Shown: positions 1 through 11,399 of the stretch, in pieces | Layout: every line of letters begins with the position of its first letter | How positions within the stretch are numbered: position 1 is the stretch's first letter | Origin: Blastomyces gilchristii SLH14081 | Lineage: Eukaryota > Ascomycota > Eurotiomycetes > Onygenales > Ajellomycetaceae | DNA length: 64,000 nt | Assembly (NCBI RefSeq): GCF_000003855.2 | Contig: NW_003101649.1 | Coordinates: 361,563-425,562, forward strand | Direction: 5' to 3' | Position numbers and translations under genes: made by a program | The notes under the pieces: generated by a model | Seen by the model: only the letters and a program-made list of their open reading frames with translations | Database searches by the model: none | Told to the model about the DNA's origin: nothing

Positions 1-2125
1 ATATCATTCATATAACTTGGAGATTGCACTATTCTCATATTTCTATTCTTGAATAGATATACAGTGTATATTGTAAATAAAATAGATGAGATTGAAGATT
101 CTTATGATACTTCTATTTTTATCTCAGTCTTATCTTGTTTCATTTCATCAAAGAAAAGTTGTATAATTCTTTTAGATATAAAACAGTTAATTCATTTTAT
201 TAGAGAAAGTGACAGTTTTAACATCTTCAAAGTCTGAATTAACTTTGACTTTGAAACATAATCAAATGCTTCTTTTATATCAATAAAAACTGCAGTTGAG
301 ACCAGATCTTCATACTTTGCTATTTGAATATTATGAATAACTGAGAGAACAGTGTCAATTGCAGAACATTGTTTTCTATCTCTCATTTATTCACTGAATA
401 AAAGAGAGTTATTAATAGAGCTTATAAAAGATAGTTGAGTAGCTATTATCTTTTTCAAAATCTTTTCTAGACAGTTTAGTAGAGATATTACTCTATATGA
501 CTTAGGAATTAAAGTTTTTCTATTAGGTTTTGTAAGAATCACTTCAGTGGCTTCTCTTCAGCATTCAGAATAATATTCATTTTTCAAGAGATTGAAAAAG
601 AGCTCAAAATATTTATTCTTTAAGTAGGAATATGTATTTTGAATAATTAAGTGATTAATTGAATCAGGCCCTGCAGCAGTTTTAACAGAACTTGAGAAGA
701 TAGCTGACTCTAATTCATCTTGTGTAAGATCAGGCCATTCCCAGTCATTTTCATTAATATAGTTGAGAAGTGATATATTCTCTTTCTCTTTCTCTGAATC
801 TGAATCTGGTGAGTTCTGAAAGAGAATTCTCATAAAAGCTTGATATTTTTCCTCAAAAGAGTTTGCTGTATATGATTCATTCTGAAACTCATATTCTAAG
901 ACTGGAAGTTTTGCTACACTTCTTGTTTTAGTAGAGTTAAAAGCTTTAAAAACTTTCTTCTCTTGTGCTTCTTCAAGAAATTTATTCCAGCAGTCTGTTT
1001 TAGCTTTTTTAATATCTGAAAAATATTCATTTCTGACAGCTTTGAACTCTTCATCAGATATTATATCATTCTTTCAATCTCTTCTAGCAGTAGCTAATTC
1101 TTTTCTTTTAGATGAGATATTCTTATTTCATCAAGGTTTTGAATACTCAGAAGATTTTCTCTTTGAAATATTATCTCTAACACTTGTTAGAATAATAGAT
1201 GTAATAAGCTTCACTCTATTCTCAAGCATTTCATTTGAGATATCTTGACCAGAATTTCAATATAGCTCATTCTGTCTTTCAGATTTTAACAGTTTTATAC
1301 TTTCTTCAACTGCTTTTCAATCAGCTTATTCAAAGTTAAACTGATTAGAGAGAAGAGAATTTTCACTCATTGATTTTTCACTCAGTTCAATCTCAAATTG
1401 AATAATCTCATAACCTGATCCTGATGTCTTATTTGAGTTAATAAACCAGTTTACAAGTCTTCTTTTCATTAGATTTTGTGATATGAAGATTAGATCTATA
1501 ATAGATTTCTGTTTCATATCTTTTCTAAAGAATGTTTGTTAATCAGACTTATTAATCAAATCTATTGAATGCTCAAAGGTTCATTTAACTAGATTATCAG
1601 CTCTCACTGCTCTCTTGCATTCTGAATTTCATCAGAGATGATGTGCATTGAAATCTTCTATAATTATAGAGTTTCTTAATGAAGTTATGTTTAGAAATCC
1701 TCTATCAATTGTTCAGATATTATTATTTTTCTTCAATAACTTTTCATTATAGATATTTATGAGCTGTATAGTATCAAACTCATTTTCTTTATCTATAATA
1801 TCACTCACCAGAATATCAGGGTCAGACATGATATCAAATCTTAGATTAAATTAATATCTTGATCTCTTTCTTTCATAGATTGCTACTCTTGACTTTATCT
1901 CAGACTTTTGAGATAGAAAGCAGTAGTAGCTTGAATGAGAAATAATGTAATTTTGCTCAGCATCAAAATTCAGTTCCTGAAGTAGTATAAAATCAACTTT
2001 TTATTCAAATACAATTTGAAGATAAGAATAAATACAATTTGAGTTTCTATTCACATTATTTTGAATAAATGTGATTTTTGAAGAGTTTTTAAACTTTTTT
2101 TGTTGTTTTTGTTGTATATTTATAC
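1..2125 (-). pseudogene. LINE ORF2 remnant: endonuclease and start of reverse transcriptase
   Basis: The decayed ORF2 would nick target DNA and copy the element RNA at the nick. An APE-type endonuclease comes first: a QNNVNRN segment, FILLQE near 1975-1990, an INIYN segment, EDFNAHH near 1636-1657 and a SIIDLIF motif near 1480-1500. The expected late GSDH motif is altered (SGSGYE). The reverse transcriptase follows, with TAAGPDSINH (about 645-680) and AVFIDIKEAFD (about 262-300). The Y-x-D-D site at the window edge reads YMND, so a catalytic aspartate is lost. Stops are mostly TGA at Trp positions; a TGA near 567 is still TGG in the copy at 42.4 kb. No frameshift is evident. The assignment to a Tad-like clade is an inference from domain order. 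Confidence 0.85.
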
Positions 2126-2144
2126 TAAAAGAGAGTAGAGATAG

Positions 2145-3757
2145 AGTAGGATCTAGTCACTATCATCAGATAGTAGATTATAACTATTTTAAAAAGTAGG
2201 GATCTCAACTGCTTGTATTATATCTAGTTTATCATCAGAGTCATTTCTCAATTCTCTAATCTTAACAGAAGTTTAAGGATTCAAATTCTGTTTACATTTA
2301 GCTGAAGAATTGAAGTTTGAAGATTTAGATAGTTGAGAGTTTCTTCTTTTTGAGCTTACAGTTATAAGTCTACTGACTTGACTCTTCTCTTCAGTTCTAG
2401 ATTGACTTTGAGCTTCATCTTTTCTTCAGTTCTTTTGAGTTCTAGAAGCAAACATACATTCTTTTGAGCTAGATGCATGTTTTTCTTTACAATTAGAGCA
2501 CTTAAGCAGAGTATATTAACAAATTTCATCTCTTTTTGAGCATGTTTCACATTTATACTCACTAGTTTTGTGATCTCTGGCATAGAATGCACATTTTGAG
2601 TCTCTAAAATATGAGATTGCAAAGTGTCCATATCTTTGACAGTTTGAACACTGTGTTTGAGCTTTGGGATTCATTCTTGAGTCTTTGTATTCATGAACTC
2701 TCATTTTCAAATCTGTTACTCTTACTTCAGAGATCTTTAACTGTTCAAGTGTTTTTATATATACTAGAATAGAGGCATTTCTCCTGCTTTATCTGAACTC
2801 AATTGAATTTAGTCATACAGGCTCCTTTCTCAGTTAAATAGAGTTATATTCTTTCAATTCATTTTTGAGAAGTAGCATTTCTTCTTCACAGTCAAAAATT
2901 TCAAATGAAATATTATAAAGAATGAATTTGTCTCACTTTTCATCTCTTTCAGATAGAATTGTTGTGTTTAGCAAAGATTCTACTGCTGACTTTCAGAGAT
3001 TCTCATTCTGAATAAGGAATTCAGCACTGAATTCAGACATTGTAGTCAGAATAATGAAGTTTTCAAAGAATGATAACTCAATTAAAGCTATAACTGATTT
3101 TTGAACTTCAATATCAGTTATCAACTGAGAAAAGAACTGCTGATTAATTTCATTTCTGATTCTGAAAATGAGATTTAAGTTTAGCTTGTTTCTTTGCAGA
3201 ATGTCCTGATTTGAGACTTTGAGAATAAGTCTTCTATTTCTGAAGATTTAGAAGTTTTTCTCTTTTTATATTTTCTTTTTCACTTTTCTATGAATAGAGG
3301 CATGAGCAGTATTCTTCTCAGTTTTCTCAGAATTTTGAGCAGGTTTTGAGACAGCAGGTTTAGAGACAGCAGATTCAGCTGCTTGAGCATATGTTTTCTT
3401 CTAATTCAAAGAAGAAGAAGAAGTAGGAAAAAAGAAAGAAGAAGAGTAAGATGAAGAGTCAGTGATTGTACTAGGAATTTTCAAGGTTTTTTAAACTGTG
3501 TTTGAGATTCCAAGTTTGAACTTGATCATCTCCTGTAGTTGTCTAGCCTGAGTATGAAGAATTAACAGAACTTCTTCATTCATCTCACTCAGATACTGCT
3601 TTTCAAGAATCTTGCTTACTTTTTCAAGTTTCTGTATTTCAAGAACTTATTATTTCTCTATTTCTTCTTTCTTTCTTCTCTTCAGAATTTCAATCTCAGA
3701 AATAGCATTTGAGAAAGCATCTTTTTCCACATCAACTGAGTGTATTTTTGAACTCAT
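2145..3757 (-). pseudogene. LINE ORF1 remnant (RNA-binding protein with zinc knuckles)
   Basis: ORF1 of such LINEs encodes the nucleic-acid-binding protein of the RNP. An ATG at 3757 opens a frame beginning MSSKIHSVDVEKD, followed by a Lys/Glu-rich, probably coiled-coil N-terminus. Near the C-terminus (about 2450-2650) are CCHC-like motifs: CSNCQRYGHF, CAFYARDHKTSEYKC and CSNCKEKH. Several zinc ligands are replaced by Tyr, as expected when TGC becomes TAC/TAT. Many in-frame TGA and TAA codons interrupt it. The copy at 62.4-64.0 kb has the same layout. Confidence 0.8.
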
Positions 3758-3771
3758 TGTTTTCACTCAAT

Positions 3772-3851
3772 GAAAAGTTGATCAGACTGTTTCAATTGAG
3801 ATATTTCTAAGTCTGTTTTCAATTGAAAAGTTGGTCAGACTGTTTCAAAAG
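3772..3851. repeat. Two 53-bp-spaced direct repeats in the LINE leader
   Basis: GAAAAGTTG followed by a (A/G)TCAGACTGTTTCAA block occurs at 3772 and again at 3825. The pair lies just upstream of the ORF1 start on the minus strand, where LINE 5' UTRs carry promoter repeats. Function is not shown. Confidence 0.6.
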
Positions 3852-4150
3852 AAGAATAAAAGACTTTTGTGTATAAAACACCTGATTTTTTTCACACTAG
3901 TTCAGTAACTAGGTTAGATTTTTGAAGAGAATCTAATAAACTAAAATTGATTTTTGAGATAAATCAATAAAATCTTTACAATCTCTTTCTTGAGATACAG
4001 TGAGAAAAAGTATGATATCAATTGATAATAAAACAGATGATATGACAGTTTTTGAGAGAAAAACTGATAAAAAATAAATCAATTTTTTGCAGAGAAATTG
4101 ATTAAAACTATTCAATTTTATTCTAAATCATTCAATTCTTCTTACACAAT

Positions 4151-4689
4151 AAGTGTGCAACTAAAATCAGTTAATAAAGAGTGTAAAAAAGATTTAAGTA
4201 TTAATGAAAGCTCTTCAGTCACTGAAAAAGTAATTCTTACTTAAAAGAATATGAAATTATGACAGAAAACAACTCTGTTTTTAATTCTTTGTAAGAATAT
4301 TGTGTAAAACCCAGAGAAAAACACCTTACTTTTTCAAGAGAAGTAAAAAACTATTTCTAAGATCTTTTTTTTTGTATTAACTGCTACAGAAGAATGAGAT
4401 AGAAACTACTAAGATATGTACTACTGTATACTCTCTATCAAGACTTTCCCTCTTCAGAGTCTTGATATTATAGAGAATATAAGTCTGTTTCTATATAATA
4501 ATATAAATATTGCCAGCAGGATGTAGAGAAACTGGTTATTTATATCTCAAAATAGAAGACTTTGTCAATGATTATATCAATATAGAGTTAATTCTCAAAT
4601 TCAATAGAAATCTAGTGTTGCTGTTCTCAATCTCTTGCAGAATCTATTGAATATTGAGATATTAAAACTAGATTTAATATATCTCACTA
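4151..4689. other. AT-rich stretch without recognised gene
   Basis: The sequence has the same mutated composition as the flanking transposons and may include the outer LINE leader. I see no coding frame or repeat that can be assigned. Confidence 0.4.
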
Positions 4690-5000
4690 TGCAGGGATCA
4701 AAGACTCAGTCAGATCTTGAAGTATACTGATTTTATAGTTGTTATGTCTGTCAATTATGTATTGAGTACAGTCACTGAGGTATCTTTTTATACTTTTCTG
4801 TCAGGGATGGGCCAGATTGAGAGAGGTGATATGAGAGTGAGACTTGGTGTTGATGTCTAGATATACTGAAGACAGACTCAGAGATTGCACTTCAGAAGTG
4901 ACTGTTGATTATGTGCTTGATATTATCACTGAGATATCTTTTTGTATTTTTCTGCTGGGGATGAGCCAGATTGAAAAGGGCGGTATGAGGGTGGGACTTG
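4690..5000 (+). repeat. 154-bp tandem duplication, unequally mutated
   Basis: The segment from about 4753 to 4843 recurs 154 bp further on (about 4907-4997): TCACTGAG at 4772 matches 4926, and the following CAGATTGA / GGTGATATGAGAGTG block matches CAGATTGA / GGCGGTATGAGGGTG. Differences are mostly G-to-A and C-to-T, and the right unit keeps more GG and CG. It lies at the 3' edge of gypsy-A and could be terminal-repeat or flanking DNA. Confidence 0.65.
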
Positions 5001-5114
5001 GCATTGGTGTTTTGGAACATCAAAGATGGACAGGGTTTTCATGGAGGTCACTTCTCAGATATCTCCACAACTACAGATTGAGAATCTTCCAAAATCAAGA
5101 AAATTGATGCATAT

Positions 5115-5390
5115 GACTAGGTCTCTTCACCTTACAATTTGTATGGCAATTTGGCCCGGGGTTGTGGTGTGGTAGGGGAGAATGGGGGATAATCCCACAC
5201 AGGAGTTCCGAACAACGTCTGGTTCATGTTTGGCTGGATAACTCCACCACCACACGGGGTATGCGGTCGGCGATGGGGTCAAAATGCTCATATGATCGAG
5301 GGCTTTTCGATGGATCTATCGGCGGGTTCTTATTCGAAAAATCGAGCGAGTTCGTGGTGGAGCGGTTGCATAAGTGTCTATGATTTCTCT
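5115..5390. other. GC-balanced, largely unmutated segment at the gypsy-A 3' edge
   Basis: This segment has many CG, CC and GG dinucleotides, in contrast to both sides. On the minus strand the gypsy-A frame runs into it (IIDTYATAPPRTRS) and reaches a stop near 5315-5320, so part is the pol C-terminus and the rest is probably the element 3' end or flank. Plus-strand frames of about 70 codons are open here but match nothing I know, so I do not call a gene. Confidence 0.5.
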
Positions 5391-8300
5391 TACTTTGTGA
5401 GACTTTTTAATTATAAGTCTCTTCTTTTTCAATGCTGATAATAGTGCTGTAGATGGTTATAATCTGCTTAAGTCTTATATCTTTGCTTTCATAAGTTATG
5501 AATCATTGATTAAGTTGTATAAGATCTGTCTCTCTGATTCTTTCAATGTGTACATTCTTAGAGAATGTGATTTGAGTATTTTATATAGCTCAAACCATCT
5601 AGATTGAAACTTCTCAGAACTCTCATTGTGTATAAGAACTCATGTTCTTATCTTGAGACTCAATTTCTTAACTAGTGAGTCTCATATTCTTTTCAATTGA
5701 ATTGCTCAGTTCAGAAGTAACTTGTTAGCTTTTATATGTGTGTGACTGATCTCTTTCAATCTTGATTTCATGTCTGCAACTGTTGCATCTGTGACTGTTG
5801 TATCTACAGCTGCTGTTTCCTCTTTCATCTTTTTCAAAGCATTCTCTGAGATGCGCGGATGCAATTCATATAACAGATAGAATGATGAATGCTTGAAGAC
5901 TGTATACTGCTGAATTTGTTTAGCTAATAGCACCTGACTGAGATATTCATTTCATAATCTCATAGGCTTGCTCACTAGATATTTCATCAGTATATTGTTC
6001 AAGATTTCATTCAAGTGTTTCATCTTCCTGTTCATTCATGAATGATATAATGTTATTCTACAATATCTTGTCTATAACTGGCTCATGAAATGCCTCACTG
6101 CTTCTTCTATGAGATTCACATTATTATCAGTTAGAATCTCACACAGCATTTCATAGTTAATATAGATCTCATTATATAGAAACTTCATCATCATCTTCTC
6201 TATCATCTCTGAAACTGCTTTCATAACTGGCCAGTCAGTAGCATAATCAATAGCAGTGATTATTTGTCAATTTTCATTTGATGTTTACAGTAATATGTCT
6301 ATGAGATTCACTTCTTATCATTTGAATAGTTGTATTATACACTTCATCTGATATTATACTTTCTTGCATTCTAACTCTTTCTTAGATTCTTTTGCAATCT
6401 GACAATTCAGGCACTTGTGAGCATACATCTGAATGTTCTCAGTCATGCTTGATCAGTATACTCTTGATTTGAGTATATCTATGAGTTCAGGGCTTTCTAA
6501 GTGACTGAATTCCTTGTGCATGTGAGTCATCAAGTCACATCTAAATAAAGATTCTAGATAGAAAGCTTCTGCATATTCTAGATCACAGTAAAGTATAACA
6601 TCATTTTTCAATTTTCTCAGCTTGAAGTTCAGAAGCATCTCTTCTACTACTTTCACAAGACACTTGTTATCTGATATCTTGTCATTTTTTAAGCAAGAGA
6701 TCATAGTGTTTACTCATTCTGATTTCTTGCATTCTCTCAGCATGTTTAATATGAATGTCTCTTGTGCCTGATTCACAGAACTCTCATTCATGAAATCAGA
6801 TCTGTAACTGATTACATCAGACATCACAGTGTCTGATCTCTTTCAGTATTTAATATGAAGATTGTACACTTGAAACTCTGAGATTCAATATGCTAAGTGT
6901 TTGAAAGATTTTATCATCAATTGTAGATAGACAAGGCTTTCATAATCCATGATTATCATTGTTATATGTCTGTTGTTAATATATCTATTCTACAACACCA
7001 GCATATACTTGATTACTAGCAAGTTCTTTTCATACACTGAGTAATTGAGCTCAGCATCTGATAGTTTTCTATCATTATATATCATCAGATGCAGCTTGTC
7101 ATTCTTACTCATCTGTAGAAGAGCATCTTCAATAGCTCATTTAAATATATTTATCTCAATGTAGAAAGGTTTATCACAATCTGATTGAATAAGTACTGAA
7201 GATATTATTATATATTCTCTCAGTGTGAGAAAAGCCTCTTCACACACAGTATTTCAGATAATTGAACAAAACTTCTTCTTTCACAGATTTGTATTTATTT
7301 CTCTTAAGAGATCTGAGAGTGATGCAGATATTCATGTGAAATTCTTGATGAATCTGCAGTAATATGAGATCAACTCAAGAAACTGCTGTACATGATGTAT
7401 ATTTCTCAGTCACAGTCAATTCACTATAATATTCAATTTCTTCAGAATGAGATATATACAGTCATCATTCACTACATATTCTATGAACTCTAACTCTTTC
7501 ATTTCAAACACATACTTAATTGATTTGATGTAGAGCTTATACTCTGTCAGAGTTGTAAGCACTTCATCAAGATACTTCAGATGTTCATTGTATAAGTTTG
7601 AAAAGACTAGAATGTCATCAAGATATACAAGATATGAGGTTTCATTCTGTTTATAAAGAATTGTATTCATTATCATTTGAAAGATAATAGATGTGTTTAT
7701 CAGACTGAATAATATTACTAGAAATTTGAACTTCTCTCATTGTATATTAAACACAGTTCATAGAACTGACAGTTCATCTATACAGATCTGTCAGTATTCT
7801 GAGAGAAGATTAATCTTCAATAGATATCAGGTGTTTTCAACTGTATTCAACTGTTATTAAATTCATGACAGTGAATATTCATTCTTGATCATAAGCTTAT
7901 TAAGTGCTTAATAATTGATACACATTCATCACTCTCTATCTGTCTTTTTCATGAATAGAACTGAAAAGCCTCACACACTTGATGAGAATTATATGAGATC
8001 ATATTCTAGAAGGTCTGTGATCTGACACTTCTGTTCTTCAAGATATGTTTGTGACAGGGGATACACATTCTGATTGACTGGTTTTATATCTCTCATGTCA
8101 ATCTCATGTATAAATTCTCATTCTGGCAATAATTCCAGTAAAAGATCTGTTCAGAAGATCTTTTCATACTTCTTCAGAAGCTTCTTTATACACTTATTCT
8201 TCTGCATATTCTTTATCTTGATTTCCTGTGCTTCTGAGTTCTGTATAACATACAGAATGCTTTCAGATGAGGTCTTGTAAATCATTCTCTTTACTTATTA

Positions 8301-8760
8301 ATGTATAAGCAGATTTAATTCTTCTATATCAGAGACATGAAATGTTCTTCTCATATCAGTTGAGAGAATCATATGAACTGTTTTTTTTCTATCAGTCAAT
8401 CACATATGATATGTACATCATTGAATCTGCAGATTGAATCTTTGAAATCAATTGAGTCTGAGAATAAGATTATATTTCATGTTCTACAGCTCTCATGCTC
8501 AAATATAGCAAGATCATTCTCTGAAGTGCAAGAGAACTCTTACTCTTACAGATAATATCAAATATCAGTTATCAGATAATCTTATACATTGAGAATTCTT
8601 CACTCAGCAGACTTCTTTCAGTCTTTAAATTATATGATTATTAATATATTGTGTAGAAGCTTCTGTGTCTGCTAACACTTTTACAGTCATCTCTCAATTC
8701 TTATTCAAGTGTCTCTTATACATTAACATTTCAGGTCTCAAGGTATTGAGATGAGTGTTC
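5330..8760 (-). pseudogene. gypsy-A pol remnant (PR-RT-RNase H-IN)
   Basis: The decayed polyprotein matures Gag, copies element RNA and integrates the cDNA. Protease: LADTEAS near 8.66-8.69 kb, where the usual active site is DTG or DSG, so Gly to Glu is the expected type of change. It is followed by a YNLILRLNWFQRF segment (8.48-8.53 kb). Reverse transcriptase: LFMKKTDRE segment near 7.93 kb and an intact catalytic YLDDILVFSN at about 7.60-7.64 kb. Integrase: CLNCQIAKE of the zinc-binding part near 6.40 kb, AIDYATDWPVMKAV with the first catalytic Asp near 6.21-6.26 kb, and LTDNNVNLIEEAV near 6.10-6.14 kb. A conserved integrase tail (YLLYELHPR) lies near 5.86 kb. Numerous TGA/TAA codons interrupt the frame. 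Confidence 0.8.
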
Positions 8761-8929
8761 ACTTCATTCTCATCTGCATCTCAGTCAGAAGTCTGCTTTC
8801 TGTTGACATTTGCAGAATTCAGAGAATCATCTAATGCAGGCATCTCTTTCACTTTGAAGACTTTTCATAGAATATCAGTGAGTGTCTCTGAGCTCACTGA
8901 TTCTGCTAGTTTTTTAACTCTCTTGCTTC

Positions 8930-10450
8930 TCTTAACTATGCATGCTGAGTGCAATCTTTTGTATCATGATTTTAATATCTGCAGTTAAAGCAAGCTTGAT
9001 ACTCATAATATTAAGATTTTCACTCAGAGAATTTCTTTTTCAGAGGATTCAGTGCTTTAGCAATGACATTCAGATCTAGATTCATCACATTCAGATGTGT
9101 GACTTGTGTTATAGAAGTCTGATTATCTGTTCTTCACTAGAGTATACTCAATTGCAGTATTTTCTGTCATAATTAACTTACTTATTCCTGTATAATGAGA
9201 ATATTATATGCTTTCTTCACTATATCTGACTGTAAGGTTAAGCATTTTCATTTCACTCTCAACTCAGATATAAGATTATGAATGAAGATCTGTAAACAGA
9301 AAGATGTTGAAAGCTCTTCATTCAATGTGAGATAGTGTAAGCTGAAGTGTGTGAAGTATGATATAAGATTATTCACTTATCTACACTCAGTGAAGCATTT
9401 GTAACACTTATCTTATATATTCACTTTCTCAAAGTTGTACAAGATTCATTTGAAAAACTCATTTCATGTTCATAGAAATGAATATCACTCTGAGTCTGTG
9501 AAATTCATCTTTTCATCAGTTATTTATAATGATTTCACTTTTCTGTATAGAAACATGACAGATCTTAAGACTTGTTGAAATTCTGTTAACTGTCTGTCTG
9601 TGAGTTCATATTTGATCTGATAATATAATCATATCTAACTTAGTCAGCTGATTGCAGCATCATTTTTTTAATTGTTATTAAAGCTTAATAACTTCAGCAG
9701 ATCTTCTGACTTAATATATTTCATGCTCAGATTCTCATTCTGCACAGCAGTCTCTGATGATGTGTACACTTCTGAAGAGATTATAAATGATTGTAATAAG
9801 ATCTTCAGGTTCAGCATAGTCATCTGTCTGTGTAATCATTTGATCTTCTGCTGCAGGCCTAAGATCTGATTTTCTCTATTCTTATTGATGATGATGATTG
9901 CATCAGCAAAGCTCTTCATAGTGAATACTTGATCTGCAGTGAATGCTAATTATTGTTTGACTTTCATCTCAGCCTGTCACTGTATATGCAAGACCTTGAT
10001 CTTGTTTAGAATTCTTGTACATGTATAAAGCTTTAATTTCAGTTCAGTGATTTCAGTCACTTTTCTTACTACTTTGAGTAAACTCTCTGAGAGGTTCTGC
10101 ATATCTTTCAGTTCAGATAGCAGAGAAGAGTGTTGTTCATATTAACTAGAGAAGATATTCATTTCAGTGATTTCTTGTTGATTGTATGATGTCTATCATT
10201 ATATTACTGTATGATTTCTGTTATCATTGTATGACTCTGATAGTGACCATTCTCTTCTTTTTTATTCTTCTTTTAAGTAGAGAGCAGGCTTCTTTGAATC
10301 TGGTTCATCACTTTCATCTTCTTTCTCACATCTCATTCATTCACATCTCATATGTGACATTTGCCTGGGCATGAAGTTTTCTCTCAATAAGTGAAGCAGC
10401 ATCAATCAGATGCTCTTTCACTCATCACTCTTTATATGCTATCTTTTGAG
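8930..10450 (-). pseudogene. gypsy-A gag remnant with CCHC zinc knuckle
   Basis: A nucleocapsid motif CFNC-x4-HDTKDC (CX2CX4HX4C spacing, one TGA inside) is read on the minus strand at about 8955-8996. The upstream 1.4 kb reads as a decayed coding region in several frames and is assigned to gag only by position between the putative leader and protease. The exact start cannot be fixed. Confidence 0.6.
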
Positions 10451-10468
10451 ACATTCTAGAACCACACT

Positions 10469-10512
10469 GGCATGATAACTATAAATTGCTTTGTAGATGG
10501 AATTATCATGCC
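10469..10512. repeat. Perfect 10-bp inverted repeat in gypsy-A leader
   Basis: GGCATGATAA at 10469-10478 pairs with TTATCATGCC at 10503-10512 across a 24-nt loop, in the presumed leader between LTR remnant and gag. It could be an RNA stem; no function is shown. Confidence 0.5.
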
Positions 10513-10586
10513 CTGGAGAAGCCTGCACTTCTCACCAGTTTTTAGACATGCTATCAGATGTCATTCAAAGGTTCCTTCTCAGTGTA

Positions 10587-10745
10587 TGATTACAGGCGTA
10601 CGCCGGCTTCTTATATATTGTACACTAAATTAATTAGCGGCCGCTATGGCCCCTTTACACTCGTAAGCAAGTTCGGAAGCGGCCGTGTTATTATCCGACG
10701 GTCGTACGTTCTTCCGAACCACCGTACGTTCTTCCGAACCACAGT
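10587..10745 (-). promoter_or_regulatory. CG-rich island, probable LTR promoter remnant of gypsy-A
   Basis: About 160 bp of unmutated, CG-rich DNA ends abruptly at gypsy-B copy 1. It holds an exact 20-bp tandem direct repeat (CGTACGTTCTTCCGAACCAC at 10703-10722 and 10723-10742), a NotI-type GCGGCCGC, and on the minus strand a TATATAAG box (10610-10617) facing the gypsy-A gag. That arrangement, upstream repeats then TATA then coding region, suggests the U3/R part of a 5' LTR. There is no second LTR copy in the window to prove it. It could also be filler DNA at a breakpoint. Confidence 0.45.
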
Positions 10746-11399
10746 ACTGTGAGCTGTTTCATCTTGATTAACTAGTATCTTCAGATTCAAGAGTCAGTGT
10801 TCTCAGTTCATTCAGTGAGTATCTGTTACATTGAATAATATATCTTGCTCTTGTTAAGAGAGAGCATCTATCATTGAGTTCTGACTGCTAGAATGATAGT
10901 GTATTATAAAATGAAAGCAGTTTAAGAACTCAGATTATCATATCTATCATTCAGTGAGTTTACAGATAGTTGTGAAGTATTTGAGATTCTTATAATCTAT
11001 GACTATCTCAAATTCAGAGACACTTTAAAGTTCAGAGTCTTATTCTTCTAAACAGTGTATAATCATGAGAAGTTTCTTATTATAGATCTCATAATTGTGT
11101 TCAGCAGAACTCAGTTTCTTAGATATGAAGATATATAATTATAGAACATCTTTATCATCATATTATAATATCACTTCTTCTATTACATAGTCAGAGAAAT
11201 CAGCTTTAATAACTATTTTATGATCAGAATTGAATATTATCAGTAGAGAGATATTAATAAATATCTTCTTCATCTGTGTAAATGCAGCTTCAGTGTTCAC
11301 TGATTATTAAAATACTGAGTCTTTCTTAGTAAGTTCTGTAAGTGATCTCATGATATCTGAGAAGTTTTATGTAAATCATCAATAGAAGTTAGTAAATCT

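Larger units (their letters stand above)
1..4150 (-). mobile_element. Tad-like LINE retrotransposon, copy 1 (3' part outside window)
   Basis: This is a non-LTR retrotransposon lying on the minus strand, with its reverse-transcriptase end cut by the window start. It aligns nearly gap-free with the copy at 58.07-64.0 kb (base 1 corresponds to about base 60285) and partly with the copy at 39.64-42.9 kb. Order along the minus strand is leader, ORF1 with zinc knuckles, then ORF2 with endonuclease and reverse transcriptase. The element is heavily decayed by C-to-T / G-to-A change, with TGA where Trp is expected. The leader edge near 4.15-4.4 kb is not resolved because no second copy of it is present. 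Confidence 0.85.
5115..10745 (-). mobile_element. Ty3/gypsy retrotransposon, gypsy-A (minus strand, degenerate)
   Basis: Read on the minus strand the order is a possible promoter-bearing LTR remnant (10.59-10.75 kb), gag with zinc knuckle, protease, reverse transcriptase, RNase H and integrase. Domain order PR-RT-RH-IN places it in Ty3/gypsy. Its motifs differ clearly from gypsy-B and gypsy-C (YLDDILVFSN site; IDYATDWPV integrase core). Two matching LTRs were not found, so both ends are approximate. Body sequence is heavily mutated; both outer edges (5.11-5.39 and 10.59-10.75 kb) keep CG dinucleotides. Confidence 0.75.

Noticed and set aside
5162..5383. 73-codon plus-strand frame in unmutated DNA
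   Set aside because: The opposite strand continues the gypsy-A pol frame, which explains the sequence better; the plus frame matches nothing known.
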